Positions 49,364-59,662 of a stretch of DNA of 64,000 nt are shown piece after piece. The translations under genes and the position numbers were made by a program. The DNA is from Hippea alviniae EP5-r (GTDB lineage Bacteria > Campylobacterota_A > Desulfurellia > Desulfurellales > Hippeaceae): positions 868,001-932,000 of the forward strand of contig NZ_ATUV01000001.1 in NCBI RefSeq assembly GCF_000420385.1, read 5' to 3'. Below the pieces are notes generated by a model. That model worked only from the letters and a program-made list of their open reading frames with translations. It did not search any database and was not told where the DNA came from. Each line of letters starts with the position of its first letter. Within the stretch, counting starts at the first letter, position 1.

Positions 49364-50637
49364 GCATAGATGTAGTCTCACTGCCTTTAATTGGTGCTTT
49401 CATAGGATACTTCACAAACTATGTAGCAATAAAAATGCTCTTCTATCCAAAAAAACCATATTATATTGGCAAAGTCAGAGTGCCGTTTACGCCGGGATTA
49501 ATCCCGAAAAAAAGAGACGAAATCATAGAGAAGATAGCCGATGTCGTTGAGAAAAAGATTATAAATAAGGATGAACTAATACGATACATTTATTCAAAGA
49601 GAAACAGAATATTCCTGTATGATTACACAGATAAACTTCTAAATGAACTACTTGAAAAAAAGCTATCTTCGTTAAACATCCCATACAAAAAATTCACACC
49701 AATCATAGAAAGCTTAATAGAAGAAAAATTAAAACCGCTCATTGATGAGAAAATATCAGACATTACACTTGATATAAATTACATAACTTACAATGCCTTT
49801 TTACTGATAGACAAAACTGAAACAGTAGAGAGTTTGATTGGAAGTAAAACAAAAGAGAAGATAAACTCAAATATAGAGATTCTCTCAATAGAAGCGCTAA
49901 ATAGACTATCCGATAGCTTAGATGACCCAAAAATAAAAGAGATTATCAGAAAAAAAATTGTTGAATCTTTGGATTCATACATCGATGAGTCTAACATACT
50001 AACGGCAAGCTTCGTCTCCATGCTTGCACCACTAATCGAAGAAAACGACAGAATCATAGAGATAATCATAGAGAAACTTCAAGCTCTTCTCAAGGATAAA
50101 GAGATAAAAAAGCGTGTTGTAAAAAGCATAAAAGAGTCAATGGATGAGAACATTTTTAAACTCAATTTAGAAGAGTTTTTAATAAAATACACGGGCAACA
50201 ACTTAGAAGATACAAGAAAACTATTAACAGAAAAACTTGATAGCATCATAGATAACCTAAATCTAAAAGAAAAGATAAAAAACGAGATATTAAAACTATT
50301 GGATAGTAAAAAACTCGCAAGAAAATCCATAGCATTTTTAAAATTGAATATGTCTAAGATTAGCTTTGGAGATGTTATAGAGTTTATCAATCCGAAATTT
50401 AAAAAGAAAATGTCAAGATACATAATAAACAATCTGCTGATTATTATAAAGGGACAGAGTCAAAAGATATTCGACTTCAGCATATCCGAGAATGCAAAAA
50501 AGAAACTAAAGAGCCTTGATATAGGACAAGTTGAAGAGATTGTTTTAAACATAAGCAAAGAGCAGTTTAAATACATAAACCTATTTGGCGGCATTTTAGG
50601 ATTCTTAATAGGCATAATAGAACTCATATTGAGGTGA
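49360..50637 (+). CDS. DUF445 family membrane protein
   Basis: The 425-residue protein starts with a hydrophobic segment and the family signature [20 protein letters not shown], then [17 protein letters not shown] long Lys/Glu/Ile-rich helical region follows, with a hydrophobic C-terminal hairpin ([17 protein letters not shown]). DUF445 (YheB-like) proteins are membrane-anchored and of unknown role. It overlaps dnaJ and mazG closely and so is part of the same transcript. Confidence 0.88.
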   Translation: MSIDVVSLPLIGAFIGYFTNYVAIKMLFYPKKPYYIGKVRVPFTPGLIPKKRDEIIEKIADVVEKKIINKDELIRYIYSKRNRIFLYDYTDKLLNELLEKKLSSLNIPYKKFTPIIESLIEEKLKPLIDEKISDITLDINYITYNAFLLIDKTETVESLIGSKTKEKINSNIEILSIEALNRLSDSLDDPKIKEIIRKKIVESLDSYIDESNILTASFVSMLAPLIEENDRIIEIIIEKLQALLKDKEIKKRVVKSIKESMDENIFKLNLEEFLIKYTGNNLEDTRKLLTEKLDSIIDNLNLKEKIKNEILKLLDSKKLARKSIAFLKLNMSKISFGDVIEFINPKFKKKMSRYIINNLLIIIKGQSQKIFDFSISENAKKKLKSLDIGQVEEIVLNISKEQFKYINLFGGILGFLIGIIELILR

Positions 50638-50642
50638 TAAAA

Positions 50643-51404
50643 ATGAGCGAAAGCTTTGACAGGCTTGTCAATATCGTAAAACGATTAAGGTCTCCGAATG
50701 GTTGTCCATGGGATAGGAAACAGACGCTTTACTCCCTAAAACAGAATGTAATAGAAGAAGTATTCGAGCTTATCGACGCATTGGATAGAAAGGATATAGA
50801 AAATATAAAAGAAGAATTAGGAGATATGCTGCTTCATGTCGTATTTCACTCTCAAATCGCAGAAGAAGAAAACCTATTCAGCATAGACGATATGATAAAC
50901 GGTATAAGCGATAAACTGATAAGAAGACATCCGCATGTGTTCGGCAATGTCAAAATTGAAAATGCAGACGAAGTTTTAAAGAATTGGGAAAAGATAAAAG
51001 AAAACGAAAAGAAAGAAAAACCAAAACATTACCTTGATTCTGTCCCGCCTTCACTCCCGCCAATAGAAAGGGCGTATAAATTGCAGAAAAAAGCCGCCAA
51101 AGTCGGTTTTGATTGGAGTAGCCCAGAAGAGTGTTTTAAAAAGGTCGAAGAAGAGTTTAACGAGCTAAAAGAAGCCAGAAACGAAAAAGAGTTAAAACAT
51201 GAGATAGGCGATTTAATGTTTGCTTTGATAAACTTTGCAAGATTAAACAAAATAGACCCATCGGAAGCATTAAGAGAAGCAAATATAAGATTCGAAGAGA
51301 GATTTAACTGCATAGAAGATAAACTAAAAGAGAAAAACAAAAACCTGAACGAGTCAAACTTAGAAGAGATGGATAAGTTGTGGGATAAATGCAAGAAATC
51401 ATAA
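50643..51404 (+). CDS. mazG: Nucleoside triphosphate pyrophosphohydrolase MazG
   Basis: MazG hydrolyses NTPs/dNTPs to NMP + PPi, with roles in nucleotide-pool cleaning and ppGpp balance. The 253 residues include the SPNGCPWDRKQT start, the first catalytic EEVFELIDAL with ELGDMLLHVVFH, and a second EEEFNELKEA with EIGDLMFALIN. Both tandem domains keep the ExxE and ExxD ligands. GAGGTG six bases before ATG 50643 sets the start, three codons inside the longer frame. Confidence 0.95.
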   Translation: MSESFDRLVNIVKRLRSPNGCPWDRKQTLYSLKQNVIEEVFELIDALDRKDIENIKEELGDMLLHVVFHSQIAEEENLFSIDDMINGISDKLIRRHPHVFGNVKIENADEVLKNWEKIKENEKKEKPKHYLDSVPPSLPPIERAYKLQKKAAKVGFDWSSPEECFKKVEEEFNELKEARNEKELKHEIGDLMFALINFARLNKIDPSEALREANIRFEERFNCIEDKLKEKNKNLNESNLEEMDKLWDKCKKS

Positions 51405-52687
51405 ATACCAGGTTATTATTTGTAATACTGCTCATCATAATTTCTTTTTTTGTTATACTAAAATCTAAATCCGTAAAAAGCGAAAAGGATTTCACTATAG
51501 CAAACAGAAAACTAACATCTTTCGGAGTGTCCAATGCAATAATAGGAACACTGGTTGGTGGAGCAGCAACAATAGGAACCGTTCAGTTGGCATATATGTA
51601 CGGATTGGCAGCCTGGATATTCACCCTTTTTAGCGGAGTAGCTTGTCTTTTTTTGGGAGCTTTTTTCTCAAAAGCGCTCAGAAGCGAAGAGGTGGTAACC
51701 GTATCGGAGTTTATAGGCAATAGATTTGGAAATAAAGCAAGGGTTTATACAAGCGTATTAAGCTCTATAGGTATGTATATACACATAGTAGCCCAGTTTT
51801 TAGCCGCCATGTCAATCATAGAGACAGTGTTCGGTTTCAATGCAACAACAAGCATGATAATAACCTTTATTCTGATACTGATATTTGTTTTAAGCGGCGG
51901 AATAGTAAGTTCTTCTCTGGTAGGGGAGATAAAAACATTCATGCTGTATATCTTAATGTTACTATCCGCGTCCATAGTAATAATAAAACAAAACGGAATA
52001 TCAAATCTAATCGGTTCATTGCCGGATAAAAACATGCTTAGTATCTTTTCATACGGCAAATCAAAAGCAATTCAGGACATGATAGCAATGGTCATAGGCG
52101 TTCTTTCAACCCAAACTTATCTACAGGCAATATTCTCGGCCAAAGATGTCAGAACGGCAAGAAACGGAGCTTTTTTAAGTGCCCTATTAATTCCACCAAT
52201 CGGGCTTATGGGAATACTGGTCGGCATGTATATGAGAATTCACCATCCAGAACTAATAAACAACACTGTTGTTGTATTTCCGTATTTCCTAAAATTTTAC
52301 TTTAACCCCATACTCACCGCTCTGTTTTTATCGTTTCTAACGATAATAACACTGGGAACGGCTTCGGGTCTGACTCTTGGAGTAACAACCAACCTATATG
52401 TTGACGTATTAAAAAGCCTTATAAAAAAGAATACATCAAAAGGAATAAGAGAAATAAAAACCACAGGTTTTTTAGTCCTTGCATCATCCATGTTTTTAGT
52501 GGTTACGGGACTTCACTCCGCTATTCTAAGCTGGAGCTATCTCTCAATGGGCATAAGGGGCTCTGCGGTATTCCTTCCACTACTTTTCATAATCCTGATA
52601 AAAGATGAGGAAATTTTAAACAAACTCAAACCTATCATTTTCATTGCGCCGTTTTTTTACATTTTAATAAGCATAGCGTTGAGATGA
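51389..52687 (+). CDS. Sodium:solute symporter family (SSS) transporter
   Basis: The 432-residue membrane protein has about 11-12 hydrophobic segments. The N-terminal SEKDFTIANRKLTSFGVSNAIIGTLVGGAATIGTVQLAYMYG is the SSS arrangement, where the GG/AT unwound region of TM1 helps bind Na+ and substrate. It is shorter than the usual 480-550 residues. The substrate is not evident; PutP/PanF-like solutes are possible. It overlaps mazG by 16 bases and the next gene by 4. Confidence 0.86.
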   Translation: MQEIINTRLLFVILLIIISFFVILKSKSVKSEKDFTIANRKLTSFGVSNAIIGTLVGGAATIGTVQLAYMYGLAAWIFTLFSGVACLFLGAFFSKALRSEEVVTVSEFIGNRFGNKARVYTSVLSSIGMYIHIVAQFLAAMSIIETVFGFNATTSMIITFILILIFVLSGGIVSSSLVGEIKTFMLYILMLLSASIVIIKQNGISNLIGSLPDKNMLSIFSYGKSKAIQDMIAMVIGVLSTQTYLQAIFSAKDVRTARNGAFLSALLIPPIGLMGILVGMYMRIHHPELINNTVVVFPYFLKFYFNPILTALFLSFLTIITLGTASGLTLGVTTNLYVDVLKSLIKKNTSKGIREIKTTGFLVLASSMFLVVTGLHSAILSWSYLSMGIRGSAVFLPLLFIILIKDEEILNKLKPIIFIAPFFYILISIALR

Positions 52688-53304
52688 TAACATTAACATT
52701 AAAAGAGAGTCTAAATAAAAATAGATGTCCGATATGCAGAACAATCTCAATGGAGTTTGACAACTTCCTATGGTGGTTTGAACGCGAAGGATATCACGAG
52801 ATTTCGTCACTTAAAGCTCTAAAAGATGCACCCTTTATCTGCAAAAGACATGCAGATAAAATAGAGAGATTGAAAGACAAATTAAACAACACATTTGAGT
52901 TTTTAATAAAAAACGATGCTGAATTCCTTATGCTTCTTAAAGAAACAAATCCCAGAAAAAGAAAAAAACTTCTAAATCAGCCATTCGAATGTAGATTATG
53001 TTTAGAGGAAAAAAGGATAGAAGAGCTTGCCGTTGAACAGTTTGTAAAGGATAAAGACATACAAAAAGCATATTTTGAATCGGCCGCCCTTCTATGCAGA
53101 AGACATCTCTTTGCTGTTTTAAAAATCTCTAACCCAAATCTATCAGAGATGCTCATAAAAAAAACATTGGACTTTTTTCATGAAAGCTCCAGTTTACTTG
53201 AAAACTTCTTCAATAAACTTGATTACAAATCAAAGAACAAACCATCAGATGAAGAAAGAGACGCCTACATCAAGATACTCAAATACTTCTCGGTTGATTT
53301 TTAA
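52684..53304 (+). CDS. Hypothetical cysteine-motif protein (two CxxC/CxxH modules)
   Basis: I do not recognise this 206-residue protein with certainty; it resembles DUF6062-type proteins. It has two similar modules: CPIC near residue 17 followed by CKRH near 56, and CRLC near 101 followed by CRRH near 140. Each could bind a zinc ion. No signal peptide or membrane segment is visible. It is coupled to the SSS transporter by a 4-base overlap, so a role linked to that transport step is possible but unproven. Confidence 0.75.
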   Translation: MITLTLKESLNKNRCPICRTISMEFDNFLWWFEREGYHEISSLKALKDAPFICKRHADKIERLKDKLNNTFEFLIKNDAEFLMLLKETNPRKRKKLLNQPFECRLCLEEKRIEELAVEQFVKDKDIQKAYFESAALLCRRHLFAVLKISNPNLSEMLIKKTLDFFHESSSLLENFFNKLDYKSKNKPSDEERDAYIKILKYFSVDF

Positions 53305-53504
53305 CTCAAAAAACAGAATTCAAATAAAAATCGCTTCCGAGATCTTTCAATTCTAAAAAAGAGAGATTGACACGGAAAGCTGAAGGGAGACAAACAATTC
53401 AATACCACTCAACAGATTCAACAGAATTACCTATATTTTCCATAAAAACTCTTTTGTATGGTAAAAGAAACCGTAAAACAGTCTTCACAAGCAGTTATCA
53501 AAAG
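53305..53504. other. Gene-free stretch before the giant VWA gene
   Basis: No open frame, tRNA or strong terminator was found here. One imperfect inverted repeat (AGAATTCAAA near 53314 against TTTCAATTCT near 53345) has a C-C mismatch and no T-run. With the following promoter region the total gap is 257 bases, the longest in the window. Confidence 0.5.
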
Positions 53505-53533
53505 TTTACAAATAGATAAATTTTTGATATATA
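53505..53533 (+). promoter_or_regulatory. Promoter of the giant VWA gene
   Basis: TTTACA (53505-53510) and TATATA (53528-53533) are 17 bases apart. A short leader with GAAGGAGTGG precedes ATG 53562, so the gene has its own transcript. Confidence 0.7.
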
Positions 53534-53561
53534 ACTTAAAAAATATTGAAGGAGTGGAAAC

Positions 53562-56500
53562 ATGAGACGGCAGGTGTTGTTGATTCTGTTTTTTATATTT
53601 TTCTCTGTAAACTCTTTCTCAGCTGATTATTACAAACTGCCCTTCAAAGACAATCTGACAAAAATCGGCTTCTGTAAAAATACAAGCAAATCAATCGACA
53701 GCGAATATTTTTTCGGAAAAAGGATATACGGATACATTTTCAAATGCAAAGGAGATAAAAATAAAGAAATAAAAAACCTATTTAAAGAGCTGGGTTTTAA
53801 AATAAAAGAGAAAGAGAGCGGATTCTTTGCAGTAAAAAAACTAAAAGATGAGAACATATGGATAGACTTTTCACCTAACAACGAACATCAACTAAAAATA
53901 GCAAGGCAGGTTATACTTAAAAACGGAAGTTCGATTGAGTTTAAAGCAAAAAATGACAATCCAATCTATTTTTACTTAGAGCATCCAGAAGATAAATTCC
54001 TAAGTCTCATAGTAAATATTCCAAAAGACTCAAGGCTTGATATAGAGATTGAAGGCGAGATAAAGCATGGTAAACTAAAAAAAACCATCCACTATAATCA
54101 AGAATTAAACGGAGAATATTCAACAAAATACATGTTATACGACCTACCACAGCTTGAAGGAGTATTTTTATGCTCTGCTACCCTATCATCAAAAAAATAC
54201 CCTGCACAATTCAAAATACAGGTAATAGAAAATGGCAACTTAAAGAAACTAAATAATTCTGATAAAATAGGCGGCATAATTCTAAAAAACGTGCCTTATG
54301 GCTCTGCCGTTGTAAAGCCACAGGAAGGTGTAAGCATATATCACCCGAATATAACCGAAAGGGACTACAGCGGCGATTTAACGCCAAACGGAGATACGAT
54401 ATTCTGGCTGCCAGAAGGCAGATGGACAATCGAAGTCAAACCATTTGAAGAAAACCAGATAAACCTAACAACGCTAAAAAGTCATCTCATACCCGTTTTT
54501 GGCGGATATTTGACGACAGTAAGCTGGCCTGCTGCAATGAAGCATCTGTTTGAATCCGAAGACAATGTAAAATTGCAAATCTTAAAAGTCTTACCGAAAG
54601 ACAACAACAGACTCACCATCGATGTCTCACTTCTAAACTTCAAAGAGAGCTATGAACCAGATAAAAACGACTTTGAGATACTTGAGTCGGGCAAAAAAGG
54701 AGAAGTCCTATCCATCGAGAGATTAAAAACTCCGCCACAGATTGCCATTCTGCTTGATTCGTCAGGCTCAATGAGAAAATCGATGGCAAAGGCAAAAAGA
54801 ATAACAGCAGAGTTTATAAAAGGTCTGCCGAAAAACTCAGAAGTTTATCTGATAGATTTTGACACAAAACCAAAACTTATAAGCAAAGGTTCACCATCTC
54901 AGGCTTTAAAAGCTTTAAAAAGAGTAAAATCCGGCGGTGCAACTGCACTTTACGATGCAATAGTCTTAGGCATAGAAACATTAAAAAACAAAAATAGACC
55001 AACCCTAATCGTATTCACAGACGGTATGGATTCAAATTATAACGACACAGCAAGGCAGAGCAAAGCGACAAAACAGGAAGTATTGAATTTAATAAAAGAG
55101 TCCAACATACCTACATTCACGATAGGTTTTGGTAAAAACCCAGATAAAGAGACACTCTCAAGAATAGCAACTCTTGGAAAAGGCCAGTATTACTATGCAA
55201 AAGACTCCAAAATTCTAAAAAGTGTATTTGAAAGCATAAAAAACAATCTTGGTCATCAGTGGAGAATAACATACAAAAGACCAAAGGACACCTTAGATTC
55301 CGATGTCCCGATAATTGCAATGATGATAGACAACAGCGGCTCGATGGAAGAGAAGATGGAAAAAACAAGGGAAATACTGGCAGGTTTTATAGAGAGTCTG
55401 CCTGAAGATTATCTTGTTCAACTCTTTATATTCAGCAACGATGTTGAAGTAAAGCAGGTATTAACAAACGACAAATTAGCCCTGCTTCAGGGTATATCAG
55501 AGATGAAAGATTTATCCTCAACAAACATATTTGGCTCGATAAAGGCAGCATACGATTTTCTGCATGCCATCCCATCGACAAACAAATATCTAATCTATTT
55601 AACGGACGAAGCTCTTAATGTCGAGAAATCACAAAAAGACAACCTGAATCTACTGCTCAAAAAGATAAAAGACGACGGAATCAAAAGTCTATGGATAGGC
55701 ATGGTAAATGAGAAAAACGAAAAGATATTCAAAGATGTGGCAAAACTTTCAAACGGCAGCTATGTCATAACACCATCCTGCGAAAAGATAGGCGAAGCCT
55801 TGCAAAAACTATCCGACAAAATAGCCAAATCAAAACAGTCAAATCTCCACACATTAAGGGTGATATACAAACAGACAGACAGGTACGGAAGAATTCACTT
55901 CTATACAACGGCAACACTTATTCCATTTAAACAGAGCAAAAGCGAAAAAACAGCGGCGATAGAAGGCATAACCTACAAAAAAACAGAAAAACTAAAACCA
56001 TACGACGGAACAATAGGAAGATTCATAAGTGGTAGCGATGCTATAGGCAGGCAGGTTCAGGTTTTAAAACGCATTCCGTTGAACATATCGGCAAGCAACA
56101 AGGCAGTAAAGATGACTGTAAAAGAGATAGTCTTTTTAAGCAAACTAAAAGGCGTAAAAGCAGAAAGCGGCAAAAGATTCATGGCAATGATAGTAAAATT
56201 CGAAAACATACTAAAACCACAGAAGGTTGTTGTTTATCCCAACGGCTCAACTCACCCTGCAAGCTGGATAAACAACTCCGAAAAAAGCGCAAGAACAATA
56301 GAGAAAATACCGGATTATCTCATACCCGATGCACGACTGCATATATTCTTAAAATGGAACAATAATCAATCGTTTCCCGTATCCGAAGCGACATACTTAG
56401 CCCAGATGCCATTAATTCTGCCAGGCGAAAACGAGATATACATAAGGCCAGAACATCCAGTTGAAGGCACGCTCATCTTTATGGTGCCTGATGAGTTTAT

Positions 56501-59500
56501 GAAACAGAGCTCACTTGAGCTTTACGATACGGCATACGGACACATAATCCTGCCCATAAGCGGAACGGCAAAGATAACAAAAGAGAAGATTTTACACCTT
56601 CCCAAACAGCCCACAGCAAAGCTATCGGATACATTCTCTCTAAGGATGATAGGATATACCGACACAACAAAGATAAACAACTTTGAAACAAATGAAAAAA
56701 CCTTAATAAGAATAGCAAGATGCAATCTTATCTCAAAGGTTCAAGCTCACCTTTCGATAAATCCACAAAAGAGATTTTACCTTGCCATTTCGACAAACAA
56801 AGGAGACTTTTTCTTCAAACTCCATCCTATAACCAAGGACATACCGTTTGGACTTTATAAACCAAGATTGATAACGCCGGGTTCTTTTAATACGATAGCT
56901 CTTGCATTTGAGATACCAAAGACACTAAAAGACAACCCGTTCTCTCTTGTTGTTGACTTAAAAGGCGGTGCAAAAATCTTAAATGTCAAAAACAGCCAGA
57001 AAACAGAGCCAAAACCACTGACAGAAGCAGAAGCAGAAGGAATAAAGCTCTATGTAAACAACATTTATGTATCAAAAAACAGCAGTCTTTTGCCAGACAA
57101 CTCGCTAATCGTAGATTTAACCCTAAAGGACAAAAAAGACAACTTCTCAACATCATTGGTTAATTTCCTTGGCTTAAACATAACAGAAGAAGCAAAAAAG
57201 AGACTAAAGGGCGAGTTTCAGTCATCCATCGAGAAAAATACAACAGACTCAAAAAGTCTTGCAAGTTTTGGGTTTAACCGAGTAGCACCAACACCAGGAG
57301 ATGTTGAGCCTTCGTTCAAGAATTTCATAACGGAATTCAGTTATGAAACACTTGTCATAAACGGCCAGACAAGAAGAGGGTTTCTTATCTTTGAACTTGA
57401 CAAAAAAACAAAACCGGAAGATTACACGCTCTCATCGCCAATCTTTAAGAACCTGCACTTCAGAATAAAAAACACAAAAGAGTTTAAAGATTATGACCTG
57501 CTTGCTAAAATTACGGAATACTCAACTGATTCGGATTTTCAGGACAGGTTAACAGAAGCAGTAAACAGACTTCAAGCAATAAGGGAAGCAGAAGGATTCA
57601 AAAAACCCGGAAGCATAAAAGTAGCGTCCATATCCCTTGATAAAAGCTCTGCAGGCATAAACATAAACCCGCCGAATATAACAACCGCTGGCGGCAAAGA
57701 GTGGTCAGGCATAAAAAACATAAGCCAGCTAAAAGAGCTATTAAAAAACATAAAGCTCATACCGTCAAATTGGGACGCATGGAAAACAACATACTCGCCT
57801 GAATCCGTCTTAACCCAAAGATGGGCAACAGAAAACGAGATAGCGTACATGAACTGGCTTGTATTAAACAGAGAAGGATTTTTAACAAAACGCCTAACGC
57901 TCTCTTTAACCGAAAAGGGTAAAAAAGCCGTCTGCAACTTTTTCAAGCCATATAGGTGCAACCTAAATGAACTGCCTGCAATCCAATACGAAGATGACAA
58001 CGGCAATAGACACACGCTCGTTTTACCATTCTTCAAAGAGAAATACGAGATAAACTCATACTTTAAAAACGAAGAAGAAGCAGATTCAGACTCATACCCA
58101 ACAGCAACGGTCGAAGTATCCGTTGTTGCCGAGAAACTCTCATCATCAAGAAACGAAGCTCTATCAGAGATGGCAAGCGCACTCGCATCGGAAGAGTCAG
58201 AAAAGACAGAAACCATAACACTAATTTCGGAGAAGTATCGACTCAAAGATTTGAGCATGGGATTTATTAATATAGGCTTTGCAAAGGTATTTGACCCATC
58301 AAAAGGCGTGGTTGAAAAAGCCATTATAGACTCACCTATCGGAAGAAAAGTATCCGAAGAGTCATTAGAGTTAACAAAATACAAACCGTTAAGGATAGAG
58401 CTAAAATTCTACACGCCCGATAAAGACTTCAAAACCGTTAGAGAGCTCGGCAACAATCAGCTACTGGAAGATTACTTCTTCACCGTTGCAATAAACACGC
58501 CCGATTTAGACAACAAAGCGGTAAAAGAGCTTCAAAAAAAATGGACAACAATTTACAAAGATACGCCAAACCCGGATATAATATCTTCTCTTAAGTGGTT
58601 TTCTGAAGGCGTCATAACCCGTTTTGTCTCATCTCAAACGGCCTATGAGAAAAAGATTGCAGACAAACTCAACATCAAGCTAAAAAGAGTTAAAAATCCA
58701 AGAATTGTTATCGTCACGATGTTTACAGGTTTAAAAATGAAAAAACCTATAGCTACGATAGATATACTGAATCCCTACCCTTATGTTGAAGGAGATAAAA
58801 AAGCGATTCATAGCTTTAATATTATGGCCGGATTCTATTACACCAGACTCGAGAAGTTTGCCCTACCGGGCGGATTCAACGCCGTCGATGTTATGAGACT
58901 TTTGCCAAAAGATACGAAGTTTCTGTTTTTAGATCCAGAAGAGTTAGAAGAGTTTTCAAAAATACTGAAAAAAGAAGGATATCCTGCCTGGATAGTTGAA
59001 CACTTTGAAGATTGCGATAATTTTGTCATCTTCCCGACAAAACCTTTAAAGTTTGGCAAATATTACAAAACCGCATGGCTTGAGATAACCGAAGATTATA
59101 AGGTATTCTCATATTTAGATACGGGAGAAAAAGGCAGCATAACAGAACATATCATAGCAAACGACGAGATAGCTCAGCTTGCAGATTACATGGTCGGCTT
59201 CTGGATGGGTGTTCAGACATCTGTCTGGTCAACCGCAGCCTTCTCCTTAGAACTTGATAACTGGGAAGATATAAAAACACAGGCTCATGCCTTTGCAAGA
59301 CAGCTTGCAAACTATTTAACCGCAGTTCTTGAAGGTGGTGAAAGATTAAAACCAGACTTAGAAAAAGCTCAAAAAGTAATTTTAGACCACGATGTGCTTG
59401 GTGCCTTAGGAGTTGATAAAATGCAATATGGCGGATTTAGTAAGGAAAAGTTAGAACAAGAGATAGCTCAAGATGCACAAAACAGGGGGTTTTCAAGCGA

Positions 59501-59630
59501 TGATGTTCAGGATATGCTTAATGAAAAAGACATAAACAAAATACTTGATAGTCTGAAAGGTAAGCTCAAAGAGAAGTATCTCGGATTCACAAACGGATAC
59601 AAGGACGGAGTGGATTATTACTTCAAATAA
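53562..59630 (+). CDS. Giant exported protein with two von Willebrand factor A domains
   Basis: This 2022-residue protein has a signal peptide (about 1-20, RRQVLLILFFIFFSVNSFSA). Residues about 20-390 are unclassified and beta-rich. VWA domain 1 (about 393-560) has an intact MIDAS: D399-S-S-G-S403, the threonine in GGATALYD, and FTDGMDS. VWA domain 2 (about 583-760) has D590-N-S-G-S594 and SSTNIFGS, LTDEA. Residues 770-2022 match no domain I know; they include a Glu/Ser-rich stretch near 1500-1560 and an amphipathic helical C-terminus. There is no LPXTG, membrane anchor or obvious beta-barrel. VWA domains bind protein ligands through a metal ion, so an extracellular or periplasmic assembly/adhesion role is plausible. 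It is monocistronic. Confidence 0.88.
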   Translation: MRRQVLLILFFIFFSVNSFSADYYKLPFKDNLTKIGFCKNTSKSIDSEYFFGKRIYGYIFKCKGDKNKEIKNLFKELGFKIKEKESGFFAVKKLKDENIWIDFSPNNEHQLKIARQVILKNGSSIEFKAKNDNPIYFYLEHPEDKFLSLIVNIPKDSRLDIEIEGEIKHGKLKKTIHYNQELNGEYSTKYMLYDLPQLEGVFLCSATLSSKKYPAQFKIQVIENGNLKKLNNSDKIGGIILKNVPYGSAVVKPQEGVSIYHPNITERDYSGDLTPNGDTIFWLPEGRWTIEVKPFEENQINLTTLKSHLIPVFGGYLTTVSWPAAMKHLFESEDNVKLQILKVLPKDNNRLTIDVSLLNFKESYEPDKNDFEILESGKKGEVLSIERLKTPPQIAILLDSSGSMRKSMAKAKRITAEFIKGLPKNSEVYLIDFDTKPKLISKGSPSQALKALKRVKSGGATALYDAIVLGIETLKNKNRPTLIVFTDGMDSNYNDTARQSKATKQEVLNLIKESNIPTFTIGFGKNPDKETLSRIATLGKGQYYYAKDSKILKSVFESIKNNLGHQWRITYKRPKDTLDSDVPIIAMMIDNSGSMEEKMEKTREILAGFIESLPEDYLVQLFIFSNDVEVKQVLTNDKLALLQGISEMKDLSSTNIFGSIKAAYDFLHAIPSTNKYLIYLTDEALNVEKSQKDNLNLLLKKIKDDGIKSLWIGMVNEKNEKIFKDVAKLSNGSYVITPSCEKIGEALQKLSDKIAKSKQSNLHTLRVIYKQTDRYGRIHFYTTATLIPFKQSKSEKTAAIEGITYKKTEKLKPYDGTIGRFISGSDAIGRQVQVLKRIPLNISASNKAVKMTVKEIVFLSKLKGVKAESGKRFMAMIVKFENILKPQKVVVYPNGSTHPASWINNSEKSARTIEKIPDYLIPDARLHIFLKWNNNQSFPVSEATYLAQMPLILPGENEIYIRPEHPVEGTLIFMVPDEFMKQSSLELYDTAYGHIILPISGTAKITKEKILHLPKQPTAKLSDTFSLRMIGYTDTTKINNFETNEKTLIRIARCNLISKVQAHLSINPQKRFYLAISTNKGDFFFKLHPITKDIPFGLYKPRLITPGSFNTIALAFEIPKTLKDNPFSLVVDLKGGAKILNVKNSQKTEPKPLTEAEAEGIKLYVNNIYVSKNSSLLPDNSLIVDLTLKDKKDNFSTSLVNFLGLNITEEAKKRLKGEFQSSIEKNTTDSKSLASFGFNRVAPTPGDVEPSFKNFITEFSYETLVINGQTRRGFLIFELDKKTKPEDYTLSSPIFKNLHFRIKNTKEFKDYDLLAKITEYSTDSDFQDRLTEAVNRLQAIREAEGFKKPGSIKVASISLDKSSAGININPPNITTAGGKEWSGIKNISQLKELLKNIKLIPSNWDAWKTTYSPESVLTQRWATENEIAYMNWLVLNREGFLTKRLTLSLTEKGKKAVCNFFKPYRCNLNELPAIQYEDDNGNRHTLVLPFFKEKYEINSYFKNEEEADSDSYPTATVEVSVVAEKLSSSRNEALSEMASALASEESEKTETITLISEKYRLKDLSMGFINIGFAKVFDPSKGVVEKAIIDSPIGRKVSEESLELTKYKPLRIELKFYTPDKDFKTVRELGNNQLLEDYFFTVAINTPDLDNKAVKELQKKWTTIYKDTPNPDIISSLKWFSEGVITRFVSSQTAYEKKIADKLNIKLKRVKNPRIVIVTMFTGLKMKKPIATIDILNPYPYVEGDKKAIHSFNIMAGFYYTRLEKFALPGGFNAVDVMRLLPKDTKFLFLDPEELEEFSKILKKEGYPAWIVEHFEDCDNFVIFPTKPLKFGKYYKTAWLEITEDYKVFSYLDTGEKGSITEHIIANDEIAQLADYMVGFWMGVQTSVWSTAAFSLELDNWEDIKTQAHAFARQLANYLTAVLEGGERLKPDLEKAQKVILDHDVLGALGVDKMQYGGFSKEKLEQEIAQDAQNRGFSSDDVQDMLNEKDINKILDSLKGKLKEKYLGFTNGYKDGVDYYFK

Positions 59631-59639
59631 CAAAAGACT

Positions 59640-59656
59640 GGGTGGCTAAGCCACCC
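59640..59656. terminator. Hairpin between the converging VWA and small exported genes
   Basis: GGGTGGC (59640-59646), loop TAA, GCCACCC (59650-59656) is a perfect 7-base-pair stem. T-rich sequence follows on the plus strand and, after three bases, on the minus strand, so it may terminate both genes. Confidence 0.65.
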
Positions 59657-59662
59657 TTTGAA

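Noticed and set aside
53310-53360. Inverted repeat as terminator of the dnaJ-mazG transcript
   Set aside because: The arms are AT-rich, contain a C-C mismatch, have a long loop and no T-run.
57572-58384. Minus-strand open frame of 270 codons inside the giant VWA gene
   Set aside because: Its Ser/Phe-rich translation is typical of the reverse frame of Lys/Glu-rich coding sequence, and no start signal or family motif is seen.
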